A DNA stretch of 60,000 bases from Owenia fusiformis (taxonomy: Eukaryota; Annelida; Polychaeta; Sabellida; Oweniidae). The DNA lies in assembly GCA_903813345.2 (NCBI GenBank), contig CAIIXF020000008.1, positions 4,227,341 to 4,287,340 on the forward strand. Reading direction: 5' to 3'. Both the position numbers and the translations under genes were made by a program. Numbering within the stretch: the stretch's first letter is position 1; each line of letters starts with the position of its first letter. Below are positions 32,601 to 44,500 of the stretch, piece after piece. A model generated the notes under the pieces. That model did not search any database and was not told the DNA's origin. It saw only the letters and a list, made by a program, of their open reading frames with translations.

Positions 32601-35600
32601 GCGCCATCTTTCTTTCGACATAAAAGTTTATTTCTTATAAGACTCATTGTAAAGACAAATGTTTTACACCCCCCATAATTAACTAAGAATAAAGCTCATA
32701 ATTTTAACCAATAACATCTCCCTCTCTTTTAACCACGCTACCACAATCAGTTGAGGGGATGTTACACTGGCTGGCAGCGGTGGAATTTTGATAGGTTCCG
32801 CCCTATCAAGACCCACATTTTGTGATTCTATGTCCATTTTTAGTTACCTACAGTGAATCTATTCAGACCACCCAGTCCCCATAGCCTACCATAGGGACTG
32901 TCCCTTTTGATTGATGAAGTAGTTTTCCCTAAATCTACATCCTGTTATAGTGGCCACCTCCATTATACACCATTATGGTATGTTTTCCCCACCTTGCATA
33001 CCATATTATTCTAATACAATGAAACCATCCATACTTGAACGATGCCCATAAAGGCCTTGGTAACACATTTATAGTGATACATTATATCCCTGTCCATACC
33101 TTGTTTGTGAGTTTCTCTTTTTGTTTGTCATGATGGGCATGATGACCATTTGAGAGATAGCTTGGGTACCGCGGACCCATACGAGGCAATGAACGTCCCT
33201 GTAAATGTTACCTTTAAGTCCAAGTACGTCGATCACAGACTGTGTCCAATAATATCAGTCATGAAATGTGATATATTCCACACTGTATCCCAATCTCTAA
33301 TAGTCCATGATGTCAATACCCCTGGCATCAATTATAACTAATTCTGTTGTCTCTCCACCAACAGAACATGGCACATGTCCTAACCACAGTGCGTACACCA
33401 GACCCGACCCGATAAGTTGAGTATTCAGGTGCTCTTATTTAGATGATAAATATAATGTATATACCAGTAAGTAAGATCTCATCCCAGCCCACATGGGATC
33501 TTTGTAAATAGTCAAGTGGCCGATGATACGAAATTCAGGTGTGTTATTGCCTATAAGTTTAGGTAGTATTGTCTATATGATTAGGCAGTGTTCTCCACTG
33601 TTTGGTTCGAAATAGGGGCTAATGTCAGTGTAATCGCGAATAGCCTTTGCATATAACGAGACCGAGGGTGGTCTAGATCGAGAGTGGTCTAAAAGCCCAC
33701 ATTTAGCGAGGCAGTTTTGGCCATAACTGTCACCAGTGGCAATCAATGTCCCATCCCAGGGGAAGTTGAGTGTCAAATATCTGTGGGTAGGGGTTAATAT
33801 CTTATAGTCAATGTATGTTGCTTGTATCCAATATCCATGCATTCTGGGTCTGGATTCCCTGAATAATTCAGAGACTGTATTTGATGTGATAAGGGTCCGA
33901 TATACCTTTTTAATGTTGTTATTGCCCCGGCCGGGTTAATTGTCCTGAACAGTAGGAAGTCTGTTATTGAGCCTAAATCCGATGTCGATTGGTGTGAAGT
34001 CACACTCCCAGATTCTATTGTTCCCATATAAATTAGTCCTTAATTGATGTATATAGGGCAACTTTCCCATTTGAGTTTGTTACTTTTGGGCAAAGAGCTC
34101 AAGGTACAAATGTCCTTTTCGCCAGCTGGAGACTGGTTAGTAAACAGTAGCCCCTTAGACAATGTAAATAATGTATATAGTCCCAGAACAGTCAGACATT
34201 GTTCTTATTGAATTAACAAGGTGGATGTTCTTCAAGTAGACCAAGTCAGACAAGTAATGTTCTAATAAAGACCGAATTAGCGATAGTCCGATAGTCCCAA
34301 GCTGTCCCATTATTCCATATAGTTCCAAAAGATGGAGCCATTTGTCCCGTGGTGAACGAATTCAAATAAAATTCGAAGTGGAAGGTTTCTATGAAACTTG
34401 AATATATATTGTTTCTATGAAACACAATCTCATTATCAATCCAAAAGTCCAAGTTAGACCAGATAAGAATGGATGTCCCATAGGAAAATCCCAATGTCCC
34501 GAGATACCTGGAAATTAATGAAATAATATTCATCCCAATGTTACGAGTTATCCAAGATTGATGACCTGTTAAGGTATCCTGATCCCTGTAGAAATGAGTT
34601 GATCATTTCAATTGCCCCTGTAGATGAGGAGATGTGTCCCATGTCCCTTATTTGTAAGAATATGAAAATTTGGCTTATGTACCGATGGTGTGACCCTGTC
34701 CCGTTATTGGTTTACTTTCTGGCGTATTGCTATTTCAGGATAGGATGTCTGTGTAGCAATGTTTCAGGGATGCAGAACAGAAGACGTCAACTTAACCAGA
34801 TGCAAGCTGATGATTCACCACTACAATCTACAGACCTGTCGACCTCCCACATATTTTTCGGGAATCTAACGAACATTAAAGAACATTGAGCAATAATCTC
34901 AAATGCATGAAGTTTGAACATTTGGTGCATTGACATGAATGATGGCAGATAATAAACTGCAGTGAATGAACTTTTGAACTTTGATATTGCAGATCCAGAG
35001 AAGAAGGCAGCGATATACAGACTAGTAGTATAATGACAGTGTGAATTACTATAATTATAGGTGCTGCCATTACATGTTTATCAAATTAAGGACTTCTATT
35101 TTTAATTTTTAAAGCGTGTTCGGGTCGAACACTTATTAAAGAGGGAAGCTGTGTAACAACCCACCAAATTCATATAAACGTATAACATAATTTCTCTTAT
35201 TATTTGGTGTGCTGTTACTGTATTTATCTCTGTATTTAATTAGATTTTAACTTTAATTGTTTATAAGTTGTTTATATGCATTCAGCTGATATTCACTCTC
35301 TAAGAAAAATGCCAATCTCCACATAAATACTTTTCAGTGATGGCGTATTGATATTAAAGGTACAAATAGTACAGAATATAGTCCCAGGATTTTATCCAGT
35401 AATTACCATTAATTATAAGCAATTTACTTCAATCACAACTTCTGTATTCAGCGTATTTATGTTAATCATATTTTGGTATCTGTGTTAGGTGTGAAATACT
35501 CTTATTTGTTAGGTTAGTTTATTAATTCGGCGTAAGGTTTTCCTCAGTTGAGAATTTTGGTTTGTGTTCTGTTTAGATTTCAACTGTAAGGCTGCTAATG

Positions 35601-36903
35601 GATATATCTCCTACGTTTCGATCGATTTTGCAGTATTCCGACTCTATTGGTGTTAGGTAAATATATATTTGTATTAATCAAATGATGATCAACAAATTGA
35701 TATATGTTTTATGACATTCTGTTGCGAGATTTGGCATGAAAGTTACCTTGAAATGTATATAATGCTCCGGCCCAAAAGTTGCCCAGGAGCCCCTTTACAT
35801 CTCCTCTAGTCCCAGGACCATGTATCCTATTAGAGAGATGTATTTCCCCTTCCCAAAGTACCCCATAGTCCAGCTTTCCCAGTCTCTGGAAATTCCGGCA
35901 TTCATATTGCAAATTTCCAACCATGTAGCTCGTGTTAGTCACTTGCTAGTCACTTGATAGTCACTTGCTAGTCACTTGTTAGCTCATGTTAGTCACTTGT
36001 TAAAATTCGTGCTAGTCATTGTTAGTCCATGTTAGTCACTTTATATAGAAACTTCACCCAGAACATAGTTTGAATATTCATAACTAATCGGTACTGTACC
36101 ATTGTCATTTTTTATGTTTTATATCTAAACAATATACACATGTAAATATGTTTCTTTATAACTTTTGTCGTGTTATATTTCTTAAGGTGATATTATCCCC
36201 CCCCCCCTTTATGAGACAATTCCAAGTATAATCAAGATGTAGAGATTTTTGCCAGAGCGCCATCTTTCTTTCGACATAAAAGTTTATTTCTTATAAGACT
36301 CATTGTAAAGACAGATGTTTTACACCCCCCATAATTAACTAAGAATAAAGCTCATAATTTTAACCAATAACATCTCCCTCTCTTTTAACCACGCTACCAC
36401 AATCAGTTGAGGGGATGTTACAGTAGCTTACAGTTTATGTAGTTTATTTACACATTTGTGCATTTTTTATGGTTGTATGCAAAAACAAAAAATACAAACT
36501 CATAGATCAAAGAAGAAGTAAAAATAATGAAATAAGGTAAAATTTGTAATCTTGGCTCTTCCATAAGATTGAAAATTATAAATCAATAATGTAAATATCT
36601 AAAATACAGAAAGGAAAGAAATTCTTCAAGTTAAATAACACTTGACATTAAAAGTGCTTCCACCTTTATGCGATCATCATGAGCCGAAGCTTCAGGTCTA
36701 TTTAGCCTTTTGTCTTCATTTTCGTCATCTCTATATGTTCTTGCTGCTGGGGGTTGTTTGGGTCCAGATTTTCCTTGTTTTGTGTCTTTAAACTTCTTTC
36801 CATCTTTCCCAGAATCTTCTGTTTTTTCTTGTTTTTTCGAGCTTATCCCATGCTTCTTCTTGTACTGAGTATTTTTCTTTTGTTTATGTTCATCAGGCCT
36901 CAT
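29630..36903 (-). CDS. AVEN: Cell death regulator Aven
   Basis: Four coding exons join in phase: 36664-36903 (start), 31022-31157, 30440-30618 and 29630-30256 (stop), 393 residues. The N-terminus is basic and hydrophilic (MRPDEHKQKKNTQYKKKHG). Conserved Aven blocks follow: KVFKRRELVNNWEKYE, GKDFSEALAEAGDSLSQFRF followed by QDEKDF, and LPKFLSINMVDLTGAI. The long acidic, low-complexity last exon ends in the family hallmark LEDWLDSMLDD (human ends in ELEDWLDSMIS). Aven binds Bcl-xL and Apaf-1, restrains caspase activation and takes part in ATM signalling. The donor of exon 1 (AAG|GTGGAA) is weak but phase-correct. A strong pyrimidine acceptor just upstream of the ATG (near 36918) implies a 5'UTR intron. 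Intron 1 hosts a 4.9-kb LTR element. Confidence 0.92.
31495..32766 (+). repeat. 5' LTR
   Basis: It begins TGTAACAACCC and ends GGGGATGTTACA, so it has the TG...CA boundary. It contains a tandem array of AGTCACTTG-type units at about 32279-32380 and a poly-C run near 32540. A minus-strand ORF at 32052-32285 is present identically in both LTRs but resembles no known protein. Confidence 0.93.
32772..32783 (+). other. Primer-binding site complementary to tRNA-Leu 3' end
   Basis: TGGCAGCGGTGG lies five bases after the LTR end. It is complementary to the CCACCGCTGCCA terminus typical of animal leucine tRNAs. Confidence 0.7.
35136..35149 (+). other. Polypurine tract
   Basis: AAAGAGGGAAG lies immediately before the 3' LTR, in the position expected for second-strand priming. 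Confidence 0.65.
35152..36422 (+). repeat. 3' LTR
   Basis: It matches the 5' LTR across its whole length. I noted only one base change (ACAAATG in the 5' copy, ACAGATG here) and a one-base difference in the poly-C run. Confidence 0.93.
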
Positions 36904-37409
36904 CGCTATAATGATCTGAAGGAAAAAAGGAAACTTTGCGCAAATATGTTTTGCCTGATATACTGTACAGTTCAGTTCATGCTGACCATCACACTTCAGT
37001 TTGTCGAAAGATGCATCATATTCATATGAAGCATCTGTGATTCAAGCATGCATACATACCTTATGAATACATACACACCATCCCGTATCCCCCTTAGACC
37101 CTATTGATGCATAATCACGATTTGGAATATGACAAAAATGTCTGTCAGTTCTGGTAACATCGAAATTGCAAATTGTATCAGAAATTAACCGTCATTGCAA
37201 CACTGCATTAACAAACAGTAGGTTTGCAATTAATAACTATTTTGCGTGAATACACACGCTATATAAATCAATCAAAGATACCTGTTATCCTCAAAATTGA
37301 TCTTTTTATCCCGAGTAATCGCGATAATAATCATCAATCTATTTGACAACAATTTTGTTTCCCTAATATTTTAATTTTAACCAGGGACACCCGCGGACGA
37401 ACAGACACA

Positions 37410-37444
37410 ATGACGGACATGTGGAAATGTCATTTTAGAGATTG
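37410..37444 (+). other. Possible 5'UTR exon of FAM50 with short upstream ORF
   Basis: ATGACGGACATGTGGAAATG opens an 11-codon frame that runs into a strong donor (TTG|GTAAGTG at 37445). Joining to the acceptor before FAM50 exon 1 (ends 41586) would create TGA at once, so this would be an upstream ORF, not part of FAM50. The assignment to FAM50 is inferred from strand and position only. Confidence 0.35.
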
Positions 37445-37887
37445 GTAAGTGTAGCCTCATTTTACGAGTATAAAAGAACATTGAACACAACAATATTGTG
37501 TTAAATCGCTTGATGTTATGTGTTTTTATATTATTGTCAAGTATCAGTTGCATGGTATCGCGGAAAAATGCTTTTGAAAGATCCAGAACTTGCAAGGAAA
37601 GAATAGTAAGGAGGTTATACTCAATAACGGGCAAGAAAATTCCTAATAGTAAAGAACTTCATTATTGAGTTTAACGAAGCTGAACTACCGGGAATGGAGA
37701 GATGTAGAAAGGTACGCCAGATGAATTGTTCAGGGCAGCTGACAGTGGACCTGGTTGATGGACATTCTGATATACTTGCCAATTTAAAGATTGAAATGTA
37801 TATCTATGCAATTTGAGACAACTGCTTCATTTTTGGGCTTTGAGAGAATGTTTGCTGTAGGCTGGTTTTAGAATGTATAATATGTGC

Positions 37888-38090
37888 CAAGGAGGATTGG
37901 CTCCCAGAGTGCACCACCGATATTCTGTCCCATATATGGTAGCGTGACCTTTGGCCTTGTTGACACGTGACAGGTTTCCGCTTGTTTTCTTTAGCACGGA
38001 AGCCATTTTGAAACCTGTGAGGTCAAAGGTCACCGCTACCATATATGGGACAGAATATCGGTGGTGCACTCTGGGAGCCAATCCTCCTTG
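37888..38090. mobile_element. Palindromic hAT-like MITE with 8-bp duplication
   Basis: ATATGTGC stands at 37880-37887 and 38091-38098. The 203-bp element begins CAAGGAGGATTGGCTCCCAG and ends with the exact inverse. The arms stay complementary for about 85 bp, through the ATTCTGTCCCATATATGGTA segment. A diverged fragment of the same end (AAGGATTGGCTCCCATGG) occurs at about 39368. Confidence 0.93.
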
Positions 38091-38290
38091 ATATGTGCAT
38101 GGGCGATAAAATGATAAAATTAAAGAAAATGAAAAATAGCACGACTCATTTCAAATGTATATGATTTCAAATCACTACAGCTGTTTAAATGTTACATGAT
38201 CCCCTATTTGATAATTTCAAATATCCACTAGGATAAATCTAATTTCACAAAAAGACAAATAAGTAACTACATTTTTTAACTTACTTTTTT

Positions 38291-38344
38291 AACCGGAAAC
38301 AATAGATGCGCATGCGCACTAACAAGTTAGTTTAGTTCCGGTTG
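38291..38344. promoter_or_regulatory. NRF1/ETS-type promoter region between AVEN and FAM50
   Basis: The palindrome TGCGCATGCGCA at 38307-38318 is a consensus NRF1 site. AACCGGAA (38291) and its inverse TTCCGGTT (38336) are ETS-type motifs placed symmetrically around it. The location between divergent AVEN and FAM50 fits a CpG-type bidirectional housekeeping promoter. The start sites are not mapped. Confidence 0.5.
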
Positions 38345-38625
38345 AAATCGTTCCTGAAATTTCCTCTCAGTGTTTTGCTGTTATCTCTCCGGAAATTCAT
38401 ATAATTCATATAAAACAATAAGAAACGTGCGGTATGTATAAATTCAAACATTTTCCATCATGCAAACTGGTGAATACTGTCAGTATTCTTGCTACTCCGT
38501 CTAGTTGGAAATTTCTAATTTTTTTTTTTTTATTCCAGTGAATCAGTCAGGCCATGAAATAGGTAGACTAGTAAGCAACCCATATCAAATTCTTCTTTTG
38601 TGATCAAAATCATAATTGATCAGAA

Positions 38626-40425
38626 TAGGGCCGTGCCATTCGACCTAGATCCGTCTGAACCGCGAACTTTTGGTTGAATACCGGTATTCGGAACAAACAT
38701 CAGAACCTTACCTCTATTGGTGATGAGTGGTTAATATCTTAAGTCCAGCGTTTCCCCGGTAATGTTTTCCCTCAAACTGCGTCAAATATACAAGTGTATT
38801 AGTCGCATAAATATAGTAAATAGCGATGAAATCAAGTTTTGATTTGAGAGAATGACCTTCAGTTTTCACTGGAAATAGGAATCGAAGGGACAAAATCACT
38901 CACAGATAAAAATAAATAAAGTGCGATCTTCACAACATACAGTTTTTATAATTATCTAAGATAACTCAGACTTGCCAACCTGTAAATTTTTTGTTTTTCC
39001 GTAAAAAATACCAAACTCCCGTACCGTTTCTCCCGTAAAAACTTTCATAAACTCCCGTACCGTATTTCTACTAAAATCTCCCGTAATTTTTTTTAAAAAT
39101 ATGGCCGTAAAATCTCCCGTATTTTTGCTGAAATCTTCCGTAAAATCTCCCGTATTCTGGTATAACTCCCGTAAAATCTCCCGTATTCTTGGTATAACTC
39201 CCGTACAATCTCCCGTTTTCTGGTATAACTCCAGTAAAATCTCCCGTATTCTTGGTATAACTCCTGTAAAATCTCTGTTTTTTGCTGTCAAAATCTACCG
39301 TATTTAAAAGGAATTTGACAAATTTGTGACCTTGATTATTGCAGGCACGCTTCTTTCTTTTACTCCAAGAAGGATTGGCTCCCATGGTTCACTATCGATA
39401 CTTTCATAAATAACTTAAAAGTGCTTCATTCCCATGATTCAAATTGCTTTTCTGCGATCAGTTCGGTATAAGTTTGCACACCAAATGTCTACAAACGGGG
39501 GCCAGTTCATATTCTGTCGGGAGAATACATTTTGTTTTTAAATGGCGCTAAACAAAATATTCCCGCAATATAAGGCGCATTATAGGTAGGGACTGCTGTG
39601 AAATAATGAACGTAAGTGACACCTATCTTAGATTGTAAGTTCTAATTAATTTATTAACTGGGCATGCGTCATAATAATTTCAACCAATTATTTAATACCT
39701 GGATTTAATACCGTAAAAACTCCCGTTTTTTCAGAATCTACCGTAAAAACTCCCGTTTTTTCAGAAATCTACCGTAAAAACTGCCGTTTTTAAAAAAATC
39801 TTCCGCAAAAACTCCAGTTTTTTCAAAACCTACCGTAAAAACTCCAGTTTTTCAGAACCTACCGCAAAAACTCCCATTTTTTCTGAAATCTCCCGTAAAA
39901 ACTACTGTTTTTTTCAAAAATCTCCCGTAAAAACTCTTGCTTTTTTTCAAAAAACTCCCGCAAAAACTACCAGATTTTGAAAAAAACTCCCGTAAAAGTA
40001 CCGCAATTTTTTTTAAATCTCCCGAAAATTTTTCATTTTAGGTTGGCAAGTCTGTAACTTGATTTATGGTACATCAGAGTAAATAGTCGCCTATGACAGA
40101 TATTTTGATACACTTCATACATATCTCCGTTTGCCATCTAGATTTACACGAAAGTGAAAATGGCTGGTAAGACCAAATCATTAGGAGAGGGGGATAAAAG
40201 ATCGATTGTCTGTAAGTTAACTTTGGAGTTTTACTTCCAATCAATCAAAACAAATATAAAACGATGTGCAAATTATGCCAAGACACTGTCGTTTCACTTT
40301 ATTAAGTAGGTTTGTTTCTTTTTTGTTTCTTTTCATTTGTTGTCCAAAGGGGGTTCAGAAAGTTCTGATTCCGTTAGACAAAGTTCCGATTCCGAACCGT
40401 CCGAACCGATTCCGGCACAGCCCTA
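38626..40425. mobile_element. hAT-like element with another element nested inside
   Basis: The ends TAGGGCCGTGCC and GGCACAGCCCTA are inverted and of hAT type. They are flanked by GATCAGAA (38618-38625) and GATCAAAA (40426-40433), an 8-bp target duplication with one mismatch. No transposase is visible. The interior is interrupted by the element at 38967-40054. Confidence 0.75.
38967..40054. mobile_element. Element of CTCCCGTAAAA repeats with TAACT duplication
   Basis: CAGACTTGCCAACCT at the left and AGGTTGGCAAGTCTG at the right are perfect inverted ends. TAACT flanks both sides (38962-38966, 40055-40059). The body is two arrays (38998-39300, 39705-40025) of degenerate ~16-34 bp units with the core CTCCCGTAAAA, both in the same orientation, around a ~400-bp unique middle. 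Confidence 0.85.
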
Positions 40426-40518
40426 GATCAAAATCAATGATGCACAGAGATAGAAAATGTATAATGCATCACAACTCATTGTGTATGATATATTCTCATG
40501 AAATTTTCGTAGAATCTG

Positions 40519-41352
40519 AAGTATAGAATACTTTATTAATCTATCAATAAATATTTAGTTTAACAGAAATATTAGATAAGAAATGGTTGCCATAGTAACC
40601 GGAAATCAAGGCACCCGGGGCAAATAAAAATAATTGAGATATAATGAGCTTTATTAACCTTGTTTACATACAAAATAAACTCTCATAAATTATCAAACAC
40701 ATTAAAATGTTATCTTGAATATGTTGTTAAATGCTTTTACTTTAAAATAAATTGATCATGTGAATTGTGTGATGTCATATGGGATGCTTACATGCTTCAT
40801 TAGATGTGATATCAGACTCTGAGAATCAAAGCGTAATGATCAGAAATGACTGAGTTAGGTAATGCATAGATGCAGTGATCATCAGAAAAATAATTTTCAG
40901 TTGAATGCCCATGCTCATACTAAAGATGATCTAATGCAAATATTTTGCAAAGATATCAACAAAATTACACCTTATGTGTGGCCTATTATTTATTTAAGAT
41001 GAACTAAAGTGGAAAATCGACTTTCCTTGGAATATTTGACAAAACAGTTGTAGTGTCTAACATCACTTCTAATGAAGCATTACAATCATCCATTATGAGA
41101 TCACAAAATTCACATGACCATTTTAATAGTTCAAAACAGTCAAGAATACATGGTGCTTAACAATTTGATGTGTTTCATAGCTTATTTGATAACTTATTAT
41201 TCATTTAAAAATGGTTAGTTCGGGCAATTCATGCACGATTTTTTATTTGCCCCGGGTGCCTTGATTTCTGGTTACTATGGCAACCATTTCTTAAATAATA
41301 TTTCTGTTATACAAAATATGTTTTGATAGATTAATGCAGCATTGTATACTAC
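40519..41352. mobile_element. Foldback element upstream of FAM50
   Basis: ATGGTTGCCATAGTAACCGG at 40583 is mirrored near 41265-41287. The arms run outward through ATTAATCTATCA and inward through GGCACCCGGGGCAAATAAAA, about 120 bp each. The interior is AT-rich and non-coding. Exact ends and target duplication are unclear. Confidence 0.75.
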
Positions 41353-41596
41353 ACATTCTGTAAAAAATTTATCAGAATATATTGAAAAATAAAAAAATTA
41401 GAGAGATATTATGAGAACTTTATGATATACCCTCGTACATGTATGTGTTTAATACCTAAAACATGTACGTATAATATGCTTCTGTACACATTATCTACAG
41501 CTTTTTTGTATCTTGTTTCCTTTGGCAATTATTAACAGAACTATGGTAATTTAAGTAATGACTCATCAAGGGACTGTCATTTTCAGATATATCAAG

Positions 41597-44500
41597 ATGG
41601 CGTATTCAGTGAAGGAGGCACAGAGGGCCTACCATTTGGTGAAAAAGCGACAAAAAGAGCAAGAAGATGCTGAGATGAGGAAGAAAAAAATTGAAGAAGA
41701 GTTGAAACTTGGAAATATTCACAACAAGTTTGCAAGTCATTACGATGCAGTGGAGCAGAAACTTAAGTCTGATACAATAGGTTAGTACGTTATTCACATT
41801 TGTAGGTAACTCCAACGAATTGAGAGATGGTGTGTCTAAATGCTGACTGTTGCGGAAAGCAAAGTTAACTTCATTTGAGATTACCCCTACCTTCGTCATG
41901 ACAAAAGTGTGAATTTGCCAAATTGCCACACCATTCACCAAAACTTCAAATCTTTATAAAATGCCCCCCTCCCCTAATTAATAAACTTTGTTTTCCCACA
42001 ACTGTTGAGAATTTGACATCATCTCTAAAGGTAACATCTAGATGAACATGTCAGTGTTAAGCCTGTCCACCTATTTTAAACTACAAAGATTCTGCCTTTG
42101 TCGCATTTATGGAAAATTACCAGGGTACTTGTATTGTATTTTGTGTACCAGGCCACCAATGAAGGTGAGCTATACCTCTTGGGTATATCCTGTATATATA
42201 TATGGTCGTAATTAATGTAATTAGCTTGGAATATAGACCCAGAAACCCCTCCTCAAAGGAGCCCTGTGTCCTATTATGTTCACCCATACATTGACATACA
42301 AGTACACACCACAGCCTTTTGTTCGAGTTGTGGACCACTCAGTCAAACACCCTGAAGTACTTTACGCAAACAAGCAAAATAAGTTTTGCCTGAACTGGGG
42401 ATCGAATCCAGGACCTAATGCGTTAGAGGTACCTTTGCTACCGCTGAGCTATACCGGTGGACTATAACATTTACATTAGTACATTTTAAATATTGTGATA
42501 GAATGATGTATGTCAAAGTATGTCGCATACTAAAAAGCGACATTTTCTGATAAATTTATTGAATCTTTACTTTTGCGTATAAATTGGAATCATAAACCAT
42601 TTTATATATTTTATAGGTCTTGTTACTTTGGATGAGATGAAGGCAAAACAGGAAGATGTGATTAGAGAACGTGAGAAACAGCTGGCAATAGATAATGCTG
42701 AGGCACGTCTTAAAACCAAACAAGAAAAAGAGAAGAAAAGAAAGGATAAAAAACAAGTATGAGTATTATCTCTGCACTTGATGACTCCTGAAAAACTGTT
42801 ACTGTGACAAGAAAATAAGTGGCATTGATTAATATTAGAGATAAAATTTGTTAGGGTTCTTTTAGAAATTTGTACTGTGTATATATTTTAGAAATATGGC
42901 TCGTAATAAAGATAAAATCTCTTCACTTTGGTGCATAATTTATATTTGAGAATGGGTTGAGTGAATATAGGAGCAAGTGATCTCCTCAGCATTAAAGCAA
43001 GGGGGTGCTGTACCTACTTGAGATTTTATAAATAGGCTCGCATCCTCCTGTGAATCCATTAACCCCTACTTGAAAATTAGAAAAATGAAAAATAGTCATA
43101 TTTTGATCAAATTTAGTTTAAATTGTGAAAACAAGAATTCTCCACCCACTTGAGATAAGAACCCTAGTAGAACACTCTTGGTATTGGTTTACTCTACAAT
43201 GAAATGATCACAATGTTTATTTATGTTTCTTCTAGAAAGCTGCCTTGTCATTTGACCCAGATGAGGAGGAAGAGGAAGAAGAAGATGAAGAAACAGTTGT
43301 CAAGGTGAAACAAGAGAAAACAGATGATGATGATGCAGGTCCTGCTTTCAAAAAGAAGAGATTTGGTGAGCATTTGTCACTCTCAATGCATATTAATTTT
43401 AAACTGAGTATGTTTAACACAGGGGTAACTGAACATCGAATAGTAGCATATTAATAGTATTAAAGTCGCATGGTAATATTTCATTAGCCAGATCAGATTT
43501 TCGAGAATTCAAAAAGATGTTTTAATTTTTCTTTAAAGTTGTAAAATCTGATGTATTATATATTGAACTACATGACTACAAAGTAGCAAAGCTATACGAG
43601 GGTCCACATAGCCTGGTGCATTTATTATTATGGCAACAAATTGTAATACCCATTTTATTTATTGGTTGCCGACTCAGGGTGTGGCAGACTTACAAAAAGT
43701 TCCCTTAAACTTGAAAAGTGAAGGAGTTTAGTAGATAAAGTTTCATCTTACCTTTTTCAGTTTGATAATATTCTTTAATCCCTTTTAAATATTTTTAATA
43801 TAGGCTCTATTTGTATTCTGCCCAACGTTGAAATTTATTTATTATATTTTGTATATGGATTTCAAATATTATATCATGTTCGACTGTATATTGAATATTA
43901 GATGATGAAAGCCAAGATTATTTCTACACGCATCTAGTTCATTACCTGTAGATTTATGAAACCATCCTGCATGGTTAAAAAGCTTTGTTAGCTTTGTAAT
44001 GAAGGATTTTTGTGCCAGTGTAACAATTGCACTTGACTAAAAATTCAACGAAGGTTAGAAGGTTTTCATGGTAATAAATCTATATGTAATCCATGAGTGA
44101 TGTCTGTGATATGAAGAAGAGCAATTATACAATGTACATGTACGTGTAATGGCTTTTTTACTTTCAGGCAAGAATCCAGATGTTGACACAAGCTTCCTTC
44201 CAGACAGAGACAGGGAAGAGGAAGATAACGTGCTCAGGTATACACTTTCTAACTCCATAGTATGTTCTCTAGTATGCTAGCAAAATTGGCTTTTCCCACT
44301 CTTTGCTGCCAAGTTTACGTGTCCAAAGACCATATGTTATTGAAAATTGGCAGATCACAGTTTCAAATCCAATGAAATCAATTATTTTTTATCACATTTT
44401 TTCAAATGATATATTGCAGTCTTCTGCTGATGGGTGTGTGCGTGTCTTGGTGGATGGGCACCACATAAATCTTGTCATCAAAATCAAAAATTCAAGCAAA

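Larger units (their letters stand above)
31495..36422 (+). mobile_element. Young non-autonomous LTR retrotransposon (LARD-like)
   Basis: Two direct LTRs of ~1.27 kb flank a 2.4-kb interior. The target duplication GTAG is at 31491-31494 and 36423-36426. A primer-binding site and a purine tract set the orientation as plus, antisense to the host gene AVEN. No gag, protease, reverse transcriptase, RNase H or integrase motif was found in any frame of the interior; no plus-strand ORF exceeds 96 codons. Long LTRs with a non-coding interior fit a large retrotransposon derivative mobilised in trans. LTRs differ by only about two changes, so insertion was recent. Confidence 0.92.

Noticed and set aside
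37827-38081. 84-codon ORF spanning the palindrome
   Set aside because: It reads through the arms and loop of the hAT-like MITE.
42399-42466. Functional tRNA gene on the minus strand
   Set aside because: A and B boxes are present but the ends do not pair as an acceptor stem and no terminator fits; a SINE head is more likely.
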